A stretch of DNA of 29,508 nucleotides from contig CAZCOE010000083.1 of assembly GCA_964500525.1 (NCBI GenBank), positions 1 through 29,508 of the forward strand, given 5' to 3'. The stretch is from RGIG7378 sp964500525. GTDB taxonomy: Bacteria > Bacillota > Clostridia > RGIG7378. Shown here in pieces: positions 1-8,438 of the stretch; position 1 is the first letter of the stretch, and each line of letters begins with the position of its first letter. The notes below the pieces were generated by a model. It was not told the origin of the DNA. It was given only the letters and a program-made list of their open reading frames with translations, and did not search any database. Position numbers and translations under genes: made by a program.

Positions 1-34
1 CCGGGGCTTTTCTCGGTCAATTTTTCTATGTGGG

Positions 35-292
35 CTAATCCTCATTGGAATTGGATGTGAACAATACGTCGATAGCCCTGGTGGGAGATACGGTAGAGAT
101 AGCATGCTTGTAGATCATCTGCTGCCTGCCATCTGTCTCCAACACAACCACATAGCTGTCAAATGCCTTAACGTATCCTCTGACCTGGACACCATTGGTA
201 ATGAAAATCGTTACCGGGTTATTGGTCTTGCGTACATGGTTCAAAAATACATCCTGAATGTTGATTCCCCTGTTTTTATTGTCTTTTTCCAT
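35..292 (-). CDS. hfq: RNA chaperone Hfq
   Basis: This 85-residue protein is a bacterial Sm-like RNA chaperone, which forms hexameric rings that bind small RNAs and A/U-rich mRNA in the cytoplasm. The Sm1 region runs from about residue 26 to 53 (NPVTIFITNGVQVRGYV followed by a hydrophobic FDSYVVVLE strand). The Sm2 signature YKHAIST is intact, including the K-H pair that lines the uridine-binding proximal pore. The C-terminal tail is short and acidic (NSNED), as in Gram-positive forms. The ATG at 292-290 has an AGAAGGGG ribosome binding site about 8 bases upstream. It lies downstream of miaA in the same direction, a widely conserved neighbourhood. The 145-base gap to miaA contains a candidate promoter of its own. 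No terminator is visible before the window edge. Confidence 0.97.
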   Translation of the reverse strand: MEKDNKNRGINIQDVFLNHVRKTNNPVTIFITNGVQVRGYVKAFDSYVVVLETDGRQQMIYKHAISTVSPTRAIDVLFTSNSNED

Positions 293-354
293 TGAAATTT
301 CCCCTTCTCTATCTCTTTGTATTCAAATAAATGGTATCTGTTCCGTCCGTGCTG

Positions 355-387
355 ATTATATACTAAATTCAGAATTGTGTTTTCCAA
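355..387 (-). promoter_or_regulatory. Candidate sigma-A promoter(s) for hfq
   Basis: On the minus strand a TTGGAA box (387-382) is followed after 16 bases by TAGTAT (365-360), and a perfect TATAAT overlaps it at 360-355. The start site would fall about 50-60 bases before the hfq ATG. This would let hfq be expressed independently of the long upstream repair and tRNA-modification cluster. The -35 box is imperfect. Confidence 0.45.
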
Positions 388-437
388 AATCGGGCAAAAA
401 AACCACACAATAATTAGCATCTTGCACAAATTGTCAA

Positions 438-1298
438 TCAGTACCGGATTTTGTTTCTGAACCAGGTAAGCTGTCGTTTTGCATAGTTTCGCGTCTTCTG
501 CTTCAGATAATCCTTGGCCTCCTCCAGAGACTGCTCTCCCCGAATATATGCAGCCATTTCCTTATAGGCAATTGCCTTGGCACAGGGGCAGGTTTCCGGC
601 AAATTCCAGCTCATAAACATCCGGGTCTCCTCTATAAGACCCCTCTCTACCATCAGGTCCACCCGGCGATTAATTCTGTCATAGAGCTGATCCCTGGGCA
701 TATCCATCATGTGTACCTTAAATTCGTATGGAGACGCCACACTTCGTGACTGGGCCTCCAAATCCAAAATGGAGCGGCCTGTAGTCAGCTTAATCTCCAG
801 CGCCCGGATAATTCTCTTGGTGTCCCCCGGGGAGAGTCTCTTGGCTGCTTCCGGATCCAGTTCAACCAGGCGGCGGTACACAGACTGAGTGCCCTGACCG
901 GCGGCCTGTTGCTGCAATTCTGCCCGCAGTTCTCCACCGGTTTCCATCTCCCCATATGAGATGTTGTCCATCAAGGCACTGACGTATTGCCCTGTACCTC
1001 CAACCACAATGGGAGTGTTGCCTCTGGCCAGAATTCCCCGGATAGTATTATCCGCATCCTCCTTGTACCTGGCCACGCTGTAGAACTCATCAGGCTCCAG
1101 AATGCTCATCAGGTGATGAGGAATGCCCTGCATCTCATCAAGGGTGGGCTTGCCGGTGCCAATATCCAGGTATTTGTATACCTGCATGGAGTCGCAGTTT
1201 ACAACCTCGCCCCTGTTTTTAAGAGCCAGCTCAATACCATAGGCCGTCTTGCCGGAGGCGGTAGGTCCGCAGACTATGTGAACCAAAGGCTTTGTCAT
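438..1298 (-). CDS. miaA: tRNA dimethylallyltransferase MiaA
   Basis: MiaA transfers a dimethylallyl group from DMAPP to N6 of A37 in tRNAs that read UNN codons. The 286-residue product begins MTKPLVHIVCGPTASGKTAYG, with the family P-loop GPTASGKT near residues 10-17. The substrate-binding DSMQVYKYLDIGTGKP segment follows, then IPHHL and the VVGGTGQYV motif. The reading frame stays open 24 codons further upstream, but that extension overlaps mutL. The ATG at 1298 is preceded by GGAG and forms an ATGA overlap with the mutL stop, so I chose it. The length is close to the usual ~300 residues. MiaB, which acts next on the same base, is encoded four genes upstream in the same direction, and a predicted substrate tRNA-Leu(UAA) lies at 14197. 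Confidence 0.96.
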   Translation of the reverse strand: MTKPLVHIVCGPTASGKTAYGIELALKNRGEVVNCDSMQVYKYLDIGTGKPTLDEMQGIPHHLMSILEPDEFYSVARYKEDADNTIRGILARGNTPIVVGGTGQYVSALMDNISYGEMETGGELRAELQQQAAGQGTQSVYRRLVELDPEAAKRLSPGDTKRIIRALEIKLTTGRSILDLEAQSRSVASPYEFKVHMMDMPRDQLYDRINRRVDLMVERGLIEETRMFMSWNLPETCPCAKAIAYKEMAAYIRGEQSLEEAKDYLKQKTRNYAKRQLTWFRNKIRY

Positions 1299-3247
1299 AG
1301 AATTCTCCGGAACATCTTCTCCACATCGGAGAGTGTCAGCTTGATAGCCGTAGGCCTGCCATGGGGACAATTGAATGGATTGTCCAGAGTCTTTAAGTCC
1401 TCTACCAATCTATCGATTTCTGCCCTGTCCAGAGGCTGGTTTGCCTTGACTGCTCCGGTACAGGCAATCTTGTATAGGAATGTGTCCGGCTTGGCAGAAA
1501 CGGTCTGTCCGCTCATCAGTCTGTCCAGCATATATACAAAAGTCTCCTGGAAATTATCTCTGTCTGCGTTTGTGGGAATGGCCCGTACCACAATGGTATT
1601 CTTGCCAAAGTCATCGAAATCCACACCCAGGCTATCAAATTGGCTGCTGTAGCTGAATACCGCCGCATACTCTGAGGAGGTGAGAGAAACTGTTATTGGG
1701 AACAGCATTTGCTGCTGCTCTATCTCTCCACGGCGATATTCTGCCAGCAATCTTTCAAAGCGAATCCGCTCGTGGGCAGCATGCTGGTCGATGAGAATGG
1801 CATCCTTGTCCCTCTGGAAAATCAGGTAGGTATTCCATAGAGATCCTACATAGTACATATGGTCAAATTCCCTGTTTCCCGTCTCCTGCTGAGGCTCCTG
1901 GGCAGGTTCCCGGCTGGGTTCTGGATGAATTTGCTTCTCCACCGGGGGCACCACAGATGGCTTAACCGGCTCTGTATGGGCGATTTCAGGCGCCTTGGGG
2001 GGCATTTCTGTCGTCTTATTTGAAACTGCGTCGTTTGACTCCGGTTTCGCCTCGGATTTGTCTGTTTTTGGTTCTGACGTCTCCGACTTTGGCTCAGACT
2101 TCTCTGTTTTTGGCTCGGAGGTCCCTGTTTGGGGCTGATAGGGTGTCCTGGGCTCCTCTACCTGCAGATCTGCCAGTATTTGCTGTACTTCAGGATCCGG
2201 AGCCGGAGTATATCTGGGCTGTTTTTTTGCGCTGAGCAAGGCGTCCGGTATGCTGTTCCCCTCAGCCAGAGCCTCCGCAACTCCATGGCGCAGAGCATCT
2301 GCCACCTTGACTTCCTCTGCGAAGCGAACCTCTGTCTTCTGTGGATGCACATTCACATCCACTGCCCAAGGTGCCACCCGTATGTTCACACAGGCAAATG
2401 GATACTGTTTCTTCATGAGGCGGGTGCCGTAACCCATCTCCAGGGCGGTGGTCATGTTCTTGCTGCGGAACAGTCGGCCGTTGCAATACATGTTTTCGTT
2501 TGCTCTGTTGCCTCGGGCTATGGCAGGCAGGCCTATGTATCCGTCTATGGATACGGAGTTCTCCTGATAGCTTACTGCCACCAGGTTGTCCGCAATGGCG
2601 GTTCCAAATATGGAATAAATTGTTTCCTTAAGGTCGCCCTTGCCTGTGGTTGCAAATTGCTTTTCGCCTCCGCTGTACAGGGAAATGGCCACCTCCGGGT
2701 GTGCCAATGCCAGCCGGCTAAGGAGCTCTGCTATTGCTGCCCCCTCATATGTATCCTTTTTCAAAAACTTGTATCTGGCTGGAGTGTTAAAGAACAGGTC
2801 CTTAACCGTAATAGTGGTGCCTGTAGGGGCCCCGTGAGGGCACAGGTTCATTATCTCTCCGCCGCTGATGTTTATCCTGGTGCCGCTGTCCGAATTCCCG
2901 GTCTTGGTAATCATCTCCAGATTGGACACCGAGGCAATACTGGCCAGAGCCTCACCCCGGAATCCGTTGGTGGTAATGCCCCGCTCCAGGTCGTCGGCAG
3001 TGCGCAGCTTGGAGGTAGCATGGCGCTCGAAGGCCATAGCCACATCCTCCGGTGGAATTCCGCAGCCGTTATCTGAAACCCGGATATATTTTATGCCGCC
3101 GCCTCGTATATCAACTCTCACCGCTGTGGCGCCTGCATCTATGGAATTCTCAACCAATTCCTTCACCACAGAGGATGGTCTCTCAACCACCTCTCCTGCA
3201 GCAATCTGATTGGCTGTCAACTCATCGAGAACGATAATCCTGGCCAT
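1295..3247 (-). CDS. mutL: DNA mismatch repair protein MutL
   Basis: MutL couples mismatch recognition by MutS to strand incision. The N-terminal GHKL ATPase shows ENSIDAGA (33-40), DNGCGI (59-64) and TNGFRGEAL (93-101). The C-terminal domain carries the endonuclease metal-site motifs: DQHAAHERIRFE (487-498), an ACTGAVKA segment (595-602), CPHGRPT (627-633) and a terminal FRR. This is therefore the nicking type of MutL found in bacteria without MutH. Between the domains is a low-complexity linker with repeated SEPK units. The ATG at 3247 has an AAGGG site and lies two bases after the mutS stop. The stop overlaps the miaA start (ATGA), implying translational coupling. The length of 650 residues is normal. 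Confidence 0.97.
   Translation of the reverse strand: MARIIVLDELTANQIAAGEVVERPSSVVKELVENSIDAGATAVRVDIRGGGIKYIRVSDNGCGIPPEDVAMAFERHATSKLRTADDLERGITTNGFRGEALASIASVSNLEMITKTGNSDSGTRINISGGEIMNLCPHGAPTGTTITVKDLFFNTPARYKFLKKDTYEGAAIAELLSRLALAHPEVAISLYSGGEKQFATTGKGDLKETIYSIFGTAIADNLVAVSYQENSVSIDGYIGLPAIARGNRANENMYCNGRLFRSKNMTTALEMGYGTRLMKKQYPFACVNIRVAPWAVDVNVHPQKTEVRFAEEVKVADALRHGVAEALAEGNSIPDALLSAKKQPRYTPAPDPEVQQILADLQVEEPRTPYQPQTGTSEPKTEKSEPKSETSEPKTDKSEAKPESNDAVSNKTTEMPPKAPEIAHTEPVKPSVVPPVEKQIHPEPSREPAQEPQQETGNREFDHMYYVGSLWNTYLIFQRDKDAILIDQHAAHERIRFERLLAEYRRGEIEQQQMLFPITVSLTSSEYAAVFSYSSQFDSLGVDFDDFGKNTIVVRAIPTNADRDNFQETFVYMLDRLMSGQTVSAKPDTFLYKIACTGAVKANQPLDRAEIDRLVEDLKTLDNPFNCPHGRPTAIKLTLSDVEKMFRRIL
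2038..2119 (-). repeat. SEPK-type tandem repeat in the MutL linker
   Basis: Residues about 377-403 of MutL consist of degenerate 7-residue repeats (SEPKTEK, SEPKSET, SEPKTDK, SEAKPES), encoded by an imperfect 21-bp repeat. It sits in the flexible linker between the ATPase and dimerisation/endonuclease domains, where length changes are tolerated. Confidence 0.8.
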
Positions 3248-3249
3248 AA

Positions 3250-5847
3250 CTATCCCTTCTTAATCTTCTGCTGCATCTGGTACAGCACGTTCAGGGCCTC
3301 CAGTGGGCTCAACTTGTCAATGTCCACAGCCTTGAGCATATCCAGAACCGCCTCGGTCTCTGCCGGGAAGTTGGAATATGTCAGCAGGTCGAACTGCCCC
3401 TCTATCTGCTTCCTGACTCTGGGCCTGTGGACGATGTTTGCCTTCTCCAATTGTGCCAGCAATTCCTCTGCCCTGTCTGTAACCGAGTCGGCAACTCCTG
3501 CCAGTCTGGCAACCTCTATGCCATAGCTGCCGTCTGCTCCCCCTCGCTTGATCTTGTGCAGGAACACGATGGACTTGCCTCTGCCCTGGGCTGCGATGGA
3601 GTAGTTCTTGACACCTTCCACCTTGCCCTCCAGCTCGGTCAATTCGTGGTAGTGAGTGGCGAACAACATTCTGGAGCCGATGCGGCATGCCATATGTTCT
3701 GTAACGGCCCAGGCAATGGACAGGCCGTCGTAGGTGGAGGTACCTCTGCCGATTTCGTCCAGAATAACCAGACTCTTGGCAGTGGCGTTTTCTATTATGT
3801 TGGAGACCTCGCTCATTTCCACCATAAAGGTACTCTGTCCTCCTGCCAGGTCATCGGAGGCGCCAACTCTTGTAAAAATCCTGTCTGCCACGCCTATGTG
3901 GGCACTGGCGGCAGGTACAAAGGACCCTGTCTGTGCCATGAGCACAATAATTGCTGTCTGTCTCATATATGTGGACTTGCCGGACATATTGGGGCCGGTT
4001 ATAATCATGGCCCGGTGCTCGCCGTCGTCCAGATATGTATCGTTGGGAATAAATGCACCGCTGTCCAGCATCCGCTCAACAACAGGATGTCTGCCCTCCT
4101 TGATATCAATAACGCTGCCGTTATCAACTACAGGTCTCACGTATCCTCCCTCTGAGGCAGCCTCTGCCAGAGAGCAAAGGGCGTCCAGCACCGCCATTCC
4201 GTTGGCGGTTGATTTCAGAGAAACTATGCGGTCCAGCAGTTCCTGCTTAACCTCAGTGAACAGCTTGTATTCCAGGTCCATCAACTTGGTCTCGGCGCCC
4301 AGCAGGTCCTCCTCGATTTTCTTCAGATTCTCGGTGATGTATCTCTCCGCTGAAACCAGAGTCTGTTTGCGGATATAGTCCGGAGGCACCAGGTCATAGA
4401 AGGACTTGGTAACCTCGATATAGTATCCGAACACCCTGTTGTAGCCGATCTTCAGGTTCTTGATACCTGTCCGCTCCCGCTCCTTGGTCTCCTCGGCGGC
4501 AAGCCACTCTCTGCCGTGATCCCTGATATCCCTGAGCCGGTCCACCTCGCTGTTGTAGCCTGCCTTGATAACATTACCCTCCTTGGTAGTAACCGGTGGG
4601 AAGTCGTCAATAGCCTTCTCAATCAGATCGTATATCTCAGGCATGTCGTCCAGGGACTCTCTCACGTCCTTGAGCATTTCACCGGGCAGCTTGGCCAGGG
4701 CGGCCTTCAGGTCCGGAACAACTCGCAGGGAATTCTTGACAGATATCAGGTCTCTGCCGTTTACGCTGCCCAGAATAAGCTTGCCTGCCAGTCTCTCCAG
4801 GTCATAGGTGGCCTTGAGCAATTGACGGATGTGATCCCTCAGGACCAGATCGTTCTTCAGAGCCTCTACCCCGTCCAGTCTGTAGTTAATGTCCTCCACG
4901 TTCAGCATGGGCTGCTCCAGCCAACCCCTGAGCATACGCGCACCCGGTGAGGTGACAGTGCGGTCCAGCACCCAAACCAGGGTGGCCTTTTTGTTCCTGT
5001 CCCTTATGTTCTCGGATATTTCCAGATTACGGCGGGAAGAGGGATCAAGAACCATGTATTCCTCAATCCTGTATCTGCTGAATTTGTTAATGTGGCGCAG
5101 CTCGCAGCGCTGGGTGGCGTCCAGATAGGCTAACAAAGTGCCTGCTGCAGTCATCTCCAGCTCGTTCATCTCCGACAGGGCAGATGTGCCAAATTGGGCT
5201 GCAGCCCTGGCCTTGGCTGCCCTGGGTTCAAACTCCCCATCTGCAAGGACAGTGGTGTATGTATTCTGTGCATTCACAGTCCTGGCCACCGGGCCATCCT
5301 CCTGCCGCAGTGCAGAGGAACACAGCATCTCTGCAGGTCTGATCCGGGCCAATTCGTCGGCTACCTTGGATGCAGTATCTCCATAGGTGGCAGATGTGAC
5401 CTTGAAATCCCCTGTGGAAACCTCTGCTGTGGCTATGCCATGGAGTATTCCCGCAGAATATACGCAGGTTATGTAGTTGCTCACGTTCTGGGCCAGCATG
5501 GACTGTTCGCTGACGGTGCCCGGGGTCAACACTCTCACCACGTCCCTCTTGACCAATCCCTTGGCCTCTGCCGGGTCCTCAACCTGCTCCACGATAACTA
5601 CTCTATGCCCCTTTTCCAGGAGCTTGGCGGCATAGCCCTCTATGGCATGGTAGGGCACGCCGCACATAGGAGCCCTCTCCGGCAGGCCGCAATCCTTGCC
5701 GGTCAGGGTTATCTCCAGGTCTCTGGAGGCTGTAATCGCATCGTCGAAAAAGGTCTCGTAGAAATCTCCCAGGCGAAACAGAACAATACAATCCTTGTAT
5801 TGCTCCTTGATCTGAACATATTGCTGCATCATGGGAGATAGTGCCAT
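3250..5847 (-). CDS. mutS: DNA mismatch repair protein MutS
   Basis: MutS recognises mismatches and small loops as a dimer and recruits MutL. The N-terminal mismatch-binding domain has the FRLGDFYETFFDDA segment with the F-x-E wedge residues (F29, E31). The C-terminal ABC-type ATPase has Walker A GPNMSGKST (about 617-625), Walker B with DEIGRGTST (about 696-704) and the downstream FATHYHELTEL switch. The length of 865 residues is typical of MutS1 rather than MutS2, and no Smr domain is present. The ATG at 5847 immediately abuts the miaB stop, and a GGAGGAG site overlaps the end of miaB. The C-terminal helix-turn-helix/dimerisation region is retained. It forms one unit with mutL downstream. 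Confidence 0.98.
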   Translation of the reverse strand: MALSPMMQQYVQIKEQYKDCIVLFRLGDFYETFFDDAITASRDLEITLTGKDCGLPERAPMCGVPYHAIEGYAAKLLEKGHRVVIVEQVEDPAEAKGLVKRDVVRVLTPGTVSEQSMLAQNVSNYITCVYSAGILHGIATAEVSTGDFKVTSATYGDTASKVADELARIRPAEMLCSSALRQEDGPVARTVNAQNTYTTVLADGEFEPRAAKARAAAQFGTSALSEMNELEMTAAGTLLAYLDATQRCELRHINKFSRYRIEEYMVLDPSSRRNLEISENIRDRNKKATLVWVLDRTVTSPGARMLRGWLEQPMLNVEDINYRLDGVEALKNDLVLRDHIRQLLKATYDLERLAGKLILGSVNGRDLISVKNSLRVVPDLKAALAKLPGEMLKDVRESLDDMPEIYDLIEKAIDDFPPVTTKEGNVIKAGYNSEVDRLRDIRDHGREWLAAEETKERERTGIKNLKIGYNRVFGYYIEVTKSFYDLVPPDYIRKQTLVSAERYITENLKKIEEDLLGAETKLMDLEYKLFTEVKQELLDRIVSLKSTANGMAVLDALCSLAEAASEGGYVRPVVDNGSVIDIKEGRHPVVERMLDSGAFIPNDTYLDDGEHRAMIITGPNMSGKSTYMRQTAIIVLMAQTGSFVPAASAHIGVADRIFTRVGASDDLAGGQSTFMVEMSEVSNIIENATAKSLVILDEIGRGTSTYDGLSIAWAVTEHMACRIGSRMLFATHYHELTELEGKVEGVKNYSIAAQGRGKSIVFLHKIKRGGADGSYGIEVARLAGVADSVTDRAEELLAQLEKANIVHRPRVRKQIEGQFDLLTYSNFPAETEAVLDMLKAVDIDKLSPLEALNVLYQMQQKIKKG

Positions 5848-7275
5848 TTACTCCTCCGTTATAACGGTACCCTCCAGGTACCAGGTCTTTGCTCTGTCTA
5901 TTTTAACATTTAATATGTCTCCGGGCACCCATTTGTCCTGCTTGTACAGCACAATTTTGTTGCCATCGGTGCGTCCTGTCATCATGCTGGGGTTGCTCTG
6001 ACTGGGGCCCTCGTGCATTACCTGCAGCACAGTGCCCTCCTGGGCCTTGGAGGAGCGGTATGCGCTGTCAGTGATAATCTGCTGCAGCTCCTCAAACCGC
6101 CGGTGAACCACATCCTCAGGCACCTGGTCCTCCCTCTTGGCGGCAGGTGTGCCTGTGCGCTTGGAGTAGATGAATATGTATGCCATGTCAAAGCCGCATT
6201 TTTCGATAAATTTCAGGGACTCCCGGTGCTGTTCCTCTGTCTCTCCGGGAAATCCGGTAATCAGGTCGGTAGAGATTGTAACATCCGGAATCCTGCTGCG
6301 AATCCTGGTCAGCAGTTCCATATATTGATCCGCCGTATATTTGCGGTTCATCTGCCTGAGAATTTCGGTGCTGCCGGACTGCAGGGGCAGGTGAATCTGA
6401 TGACATATCAGGGGTTCTGTGGCAATAGCCTCTATAATGTCATCGGACAAGTCCTTGGGGTGGGATGTCATGAAGCGAACTCTCCTGAGCCCCGGAACTG
6501 TGCACACCATGTGGAGCAGCTCCGCAAAGGCTTGTCCACCGGGCAGACCTCTGTCAGCGCCGTAGGAGTTAACGTTCTGACCCAGCAGGGTTATCTCCTT
6601 GACTCCTGAGGCGGCCAGATTCCTTACCTCAGCCATAATGTCCCCCGGAGACCTGGAACGCTCTCTGCCTCTCACATAGGGAACTATACAGTAGGAGCAG
6701 AAGTTGTTGCAGCCGTACATAATGGTTACCCATGCCTTGGTGTTGTTGCCCGGGGCCTTGGGGGTGCCCTCGGATGTACACTCTGTGCCGGAAAGCTCTA
6801 TCTCCCTGGTGCCCTTTTCAATAACGCGACACAGCATATCCGGCAGTCTGTTAATATTCCCTGTGCCGGAGATAATGTCCACATGGCGGTAGCTGCGCCT
6901 GATCTCCTCCACCACCACAGGCTGCTGAGTCATGCAGCCCATAACGCCGATAATCAGGTTTGGGTTCTGTCTCTTAAGCCCCTTGAGAGCTCCCAGATGG
7001 CCGTAAATCTTCTGCTCGGCGTTTTCCCGGACACAACAGGTGTTGTAGATAATCACATCTGCCATATCCTGGGAATGGGTCTCCTCCATACCGCTGTCCA
7101 GCAGTACTCCCAGAATCTTCTCTCCCTCCTCCTCGCTCATCTGGCAGCCAAAGGTCTGGACGTATGCCCTGGGAGGGCGTCCATTGGTCATGGCAAACTG
7201 CCTGTTCAGCTCCTGGAGTCTGGTCAGGGAGGCATTGTGGTCGCTGTATTTGTCTACTGGGTATTGGTTCTGCAT
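5848..7275 (-). CDS. miaB: tRNA-2-methylthio-N6-dimethylallyladenosine synthase MiaB
   Basis: MiaB is a radical-SAM methylthiotransferase that converts i6A37, made by MiaA, to ms2i6A37. The N-terminal UPF0004 domain contributes three cysteines for the auxiliary cluster (C44 in QTFGCQMS, C80 in NTCCVRE, C114 in VMGCMTQ). The radical-SAM CxxxCxxC motif is C189, C193 and C196 (YGCNNFCSYCIVPYVRG). A C-terminal TRAM-like domain ends the protein. The 475 residues include about 30 extra N-terminal residues before the first domain, as in many clostridial forms. The start at 7275 has an AAGGAA site. A hairpin with a T-rich tail lies just upstream and may attenuate read-through from the preceding gene. 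Confidence 0.97.
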   Translation of the reverse strand: MQNQYPVDKYSDHNASLTRLQELNRQFAMTNGRPPRAYVQTFGCQMSEEEGEKILGVLLDSGMEETHSQDMADVIIYNTCCVRENAEQKIYGHLGALKGLKRQNPNLIIGVMGCMTQQPVVVEEIRRSYRHVDIISGTGNINRLPDMLCRVIEKGTREIELSGTECTSEGTPKAPGNNTKAWVTIMYGCNNFCSYCIVPYVRGRERSRSPGDIMAEVRNLAASGVKEITLLGQNVNSYGADRGLPGGQAFAELLHMVCTVPGLRRVRFMTSHPKDLSDDIIEAIATEPLICHQIHLPLQSGSTEILRQMNRKYTADQYMELLTRIRSRIPDVTISTDLITGFPGETEEQHRESLKFIEKCGFDMAYIFIYSKRTGTPAAKREDQVPEDVVHRRFEELQQIITDSAYRSSKAQEGTVLQVMHEGPSQSNPSMMTGRTDGNKIVLYKQDKWVPGDILNVKIDRAKTWYLEGTVITEE

Positions 7276-7285
7276 ATCTGTTCCT

Positions 7286-7320
7286 TAAATCAAAACTCGG
7301 ATCGGTTACCCTCTCCGAGT
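7286..7320 (-). terminator. Hairpin with T-rich tail before miaB (possible attenuator)
   Basis: On the minus strand a perfect 7-bp stem ACTCGGA/TCCGAGT (7320-7314 with 7301-7295) encloses a 12-base loop and is followed by TTTTGATTT. It lies between the coiled-coil gene and miaB, only 11 bases before the miaB ATG. The tail is interrupted, so partial termination is more likely than a full stop. There is no room for a separate promoter after it. Confidence 0.5.
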
Positions 7321-7345
7321 CTGGTGTGTCTGTATTGTTATAGGG

Positions 7346-7891
7346 CTATTCCTCAGAGGAAATGGACTTGCGGTTGGCCTCCAGCACGTCTCTCATCTCG
7401 CTGAGATCCTTGTCCACAGGAGTCAGTGCCTTGTCCAGGGACTCCTGGAATGTGGATACTGTGGTATTGTATGCGCTGTTGATAACCGACATGGTCTCGC
7501 CGACAGCCTTCTGCAGGTCGGAGAGGATGGAGTCAGCGTACTGTCTGGATGCCTCTCTCATCTGTCTGTCGTAGTCGTCTGCCTTGTCGCAGATCTCGTC
7601 TGCCATGCGGCGGGCATCGTTGGTAATCTGATGCTCATCCAGCAGGAACTCCCGGCGCCTGTCTGCATCAGCCAGAATCTTCTCGGCGTCTGCTCTGGCA
7701 TTGCCGATAATCTCGTCTCTCTTGTTGATGATGCGATTGGCCTCTTTGATCTCGTCAGGCAAATGGAGGCGCATCTCATTGAGAATCTCGATAACCTGGT
7801 CCTTGTCAATCATGCAGCGTCCTGTAAGCGGAACTGTCTTGGCCTCGTCTATAATCTTGTCAAGCTGATCAATGAGAATTCTGAAATTCAT
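7346..7891 (-). CDS. Conserved coiled-coil protein of unknown function
   Basis: This is a 181-residue, highly charged, almost wholly helical protein. The N-terminal stretch of about 45 residues (MNFRILIDQLDKIIDEAK...) precedes a long coiled coil rich in E, R, K and A (residues about 45-130) with heptad-like spacing, for example NARADAEKILADADRRREFLLDE. There is no signal peptide or membrane segment. It resembles DivIVA-like or ATP-synthase-b-like coiled coils that are often loosely annotated as ATPase, but no P-loop is present and I do not assign a reaction. It lies between coaD and miaB in the same direction. The ATG at 7891 has an AGGGGG site. A structural or division-related role is only a guess from composition. 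Confidence 0.85.
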   Translation of the reverse strand: MNFRILIDQLDKIIDEAKTVPLTGRCMIDKDQVIEILNEMRLHLPDEIKEANRIINKRDEIIGNARADAEKILADADRRREFLLDEHQITNDARRMADEICDKADDYDRQMREASRQYADSILSDLQKAVGETMSVINSAYNTTVSTFQESLDKALTPVDKDLSEMRDVLEANRKSISSEE

Positions 7892-7937
7892 ATGACCCCC
7901 TATGGAATATTAATATGCCTACTTGCAGTTCAGTATA

Positions 7938-8438
7938 TCATACAGTTGTTTTATTTGCACTATCGAATTTCTCCGCCACAATATCCTTGATCTTCTCAGG
8001 CACAAAGCCTGTCAGGTCTGCCTTGTGTTTTGCAAGATCTCTGACCACGCTGGAGCTCAGATACAGATGGTCCTGATTGGCCAGCAGGAATATGGTGTCC
8101 AGATTTGGGTTAATGCTCTTGTTCAGCAGGGCCATCTGCAGTTCGTAGTCAAAGTCGGATACGGCTCGCAGGCCTCGCACCAGAGTCTTGTTACCGGTGA
8201 TCTTCATGTAATCGGCAGTGAGGCCGCTGAACGCCCTGATGCTCACATTTTCCATGTCCTCAGTGGCCAGTTCCAGCATGTGGACTCTCTCCTCCACAGT
8301 GAATACCGTCCTCTTGGCGTCGTTGTCCAATACAGCAACCACCAGATGGGGGCACAGGGAGCTGGCCCTCCTGATAATATCCATATGGCCCTCTGTTACC
8401 GGATCAAATGTTCCGGGATATACAAAAGAATCGCTCAT
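7938..8438 (-). CDS. coaD: Phosphopantetheine adenylyltransferase CoaD
   Basis: CoaD makes dephospho-CoA from 4'-phosphopantetheine and ATP, the penultimate step of CoA synthesis. The 166-residue product has the nucleotidyltransferase motif YPGTFDPVTEGHMDII near its N terminus (T/HxGH type) and the C-terminal SSSVVRDLAKH segment equivalent to ISSTxxR. The frame is open 46 codons further upstream inside rsmD. The chosen ATG at 8438 matches the family's usual start and length, has an AGGAGA site, and overlaps the rsmD stop as ATGA. The rsmD-coaD pairing is widespread in Bacillota. Confidence 0.97.
   Translation of the reverse strand: MSDSFVYPGTFDPVTEGHMDIIRRASSLCPHLVVAVLDNDAKRTVFTVEERVHMLELATEDMENVSIRAFSGLTADYMKITGNKTLVRGLRAVSDFDYELQMALLNKSINPNLDTIFLLANQDHLYLSSSVVRDLAKHKADLTGFVPEKIKDIVAEKFDSANKTTV

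Noticed and set aside
396..437. TTGACA just after miaA with a distant ATTATT, and a weak ACAAT/ATTGT hairpin followed by T7
   Set aside because: The -10 is poor and the stem is only 5 bp with an 18-base loop, so neither a promoter nor a terminator is convincing.
2129..3076. Long plus-strand open frame (315 codons) opposite mutL
   Set aside because: It is the antisense shadow of a conserved gene, has no ribosome binding site and its translation is Cys/His/Gly-rich without a plausible fold.
3427..4155. Plus-strand open frame (242 codons) opposite mutS
   Set aside because: Antisense shadow of the MutS ATPase region; no start signals.
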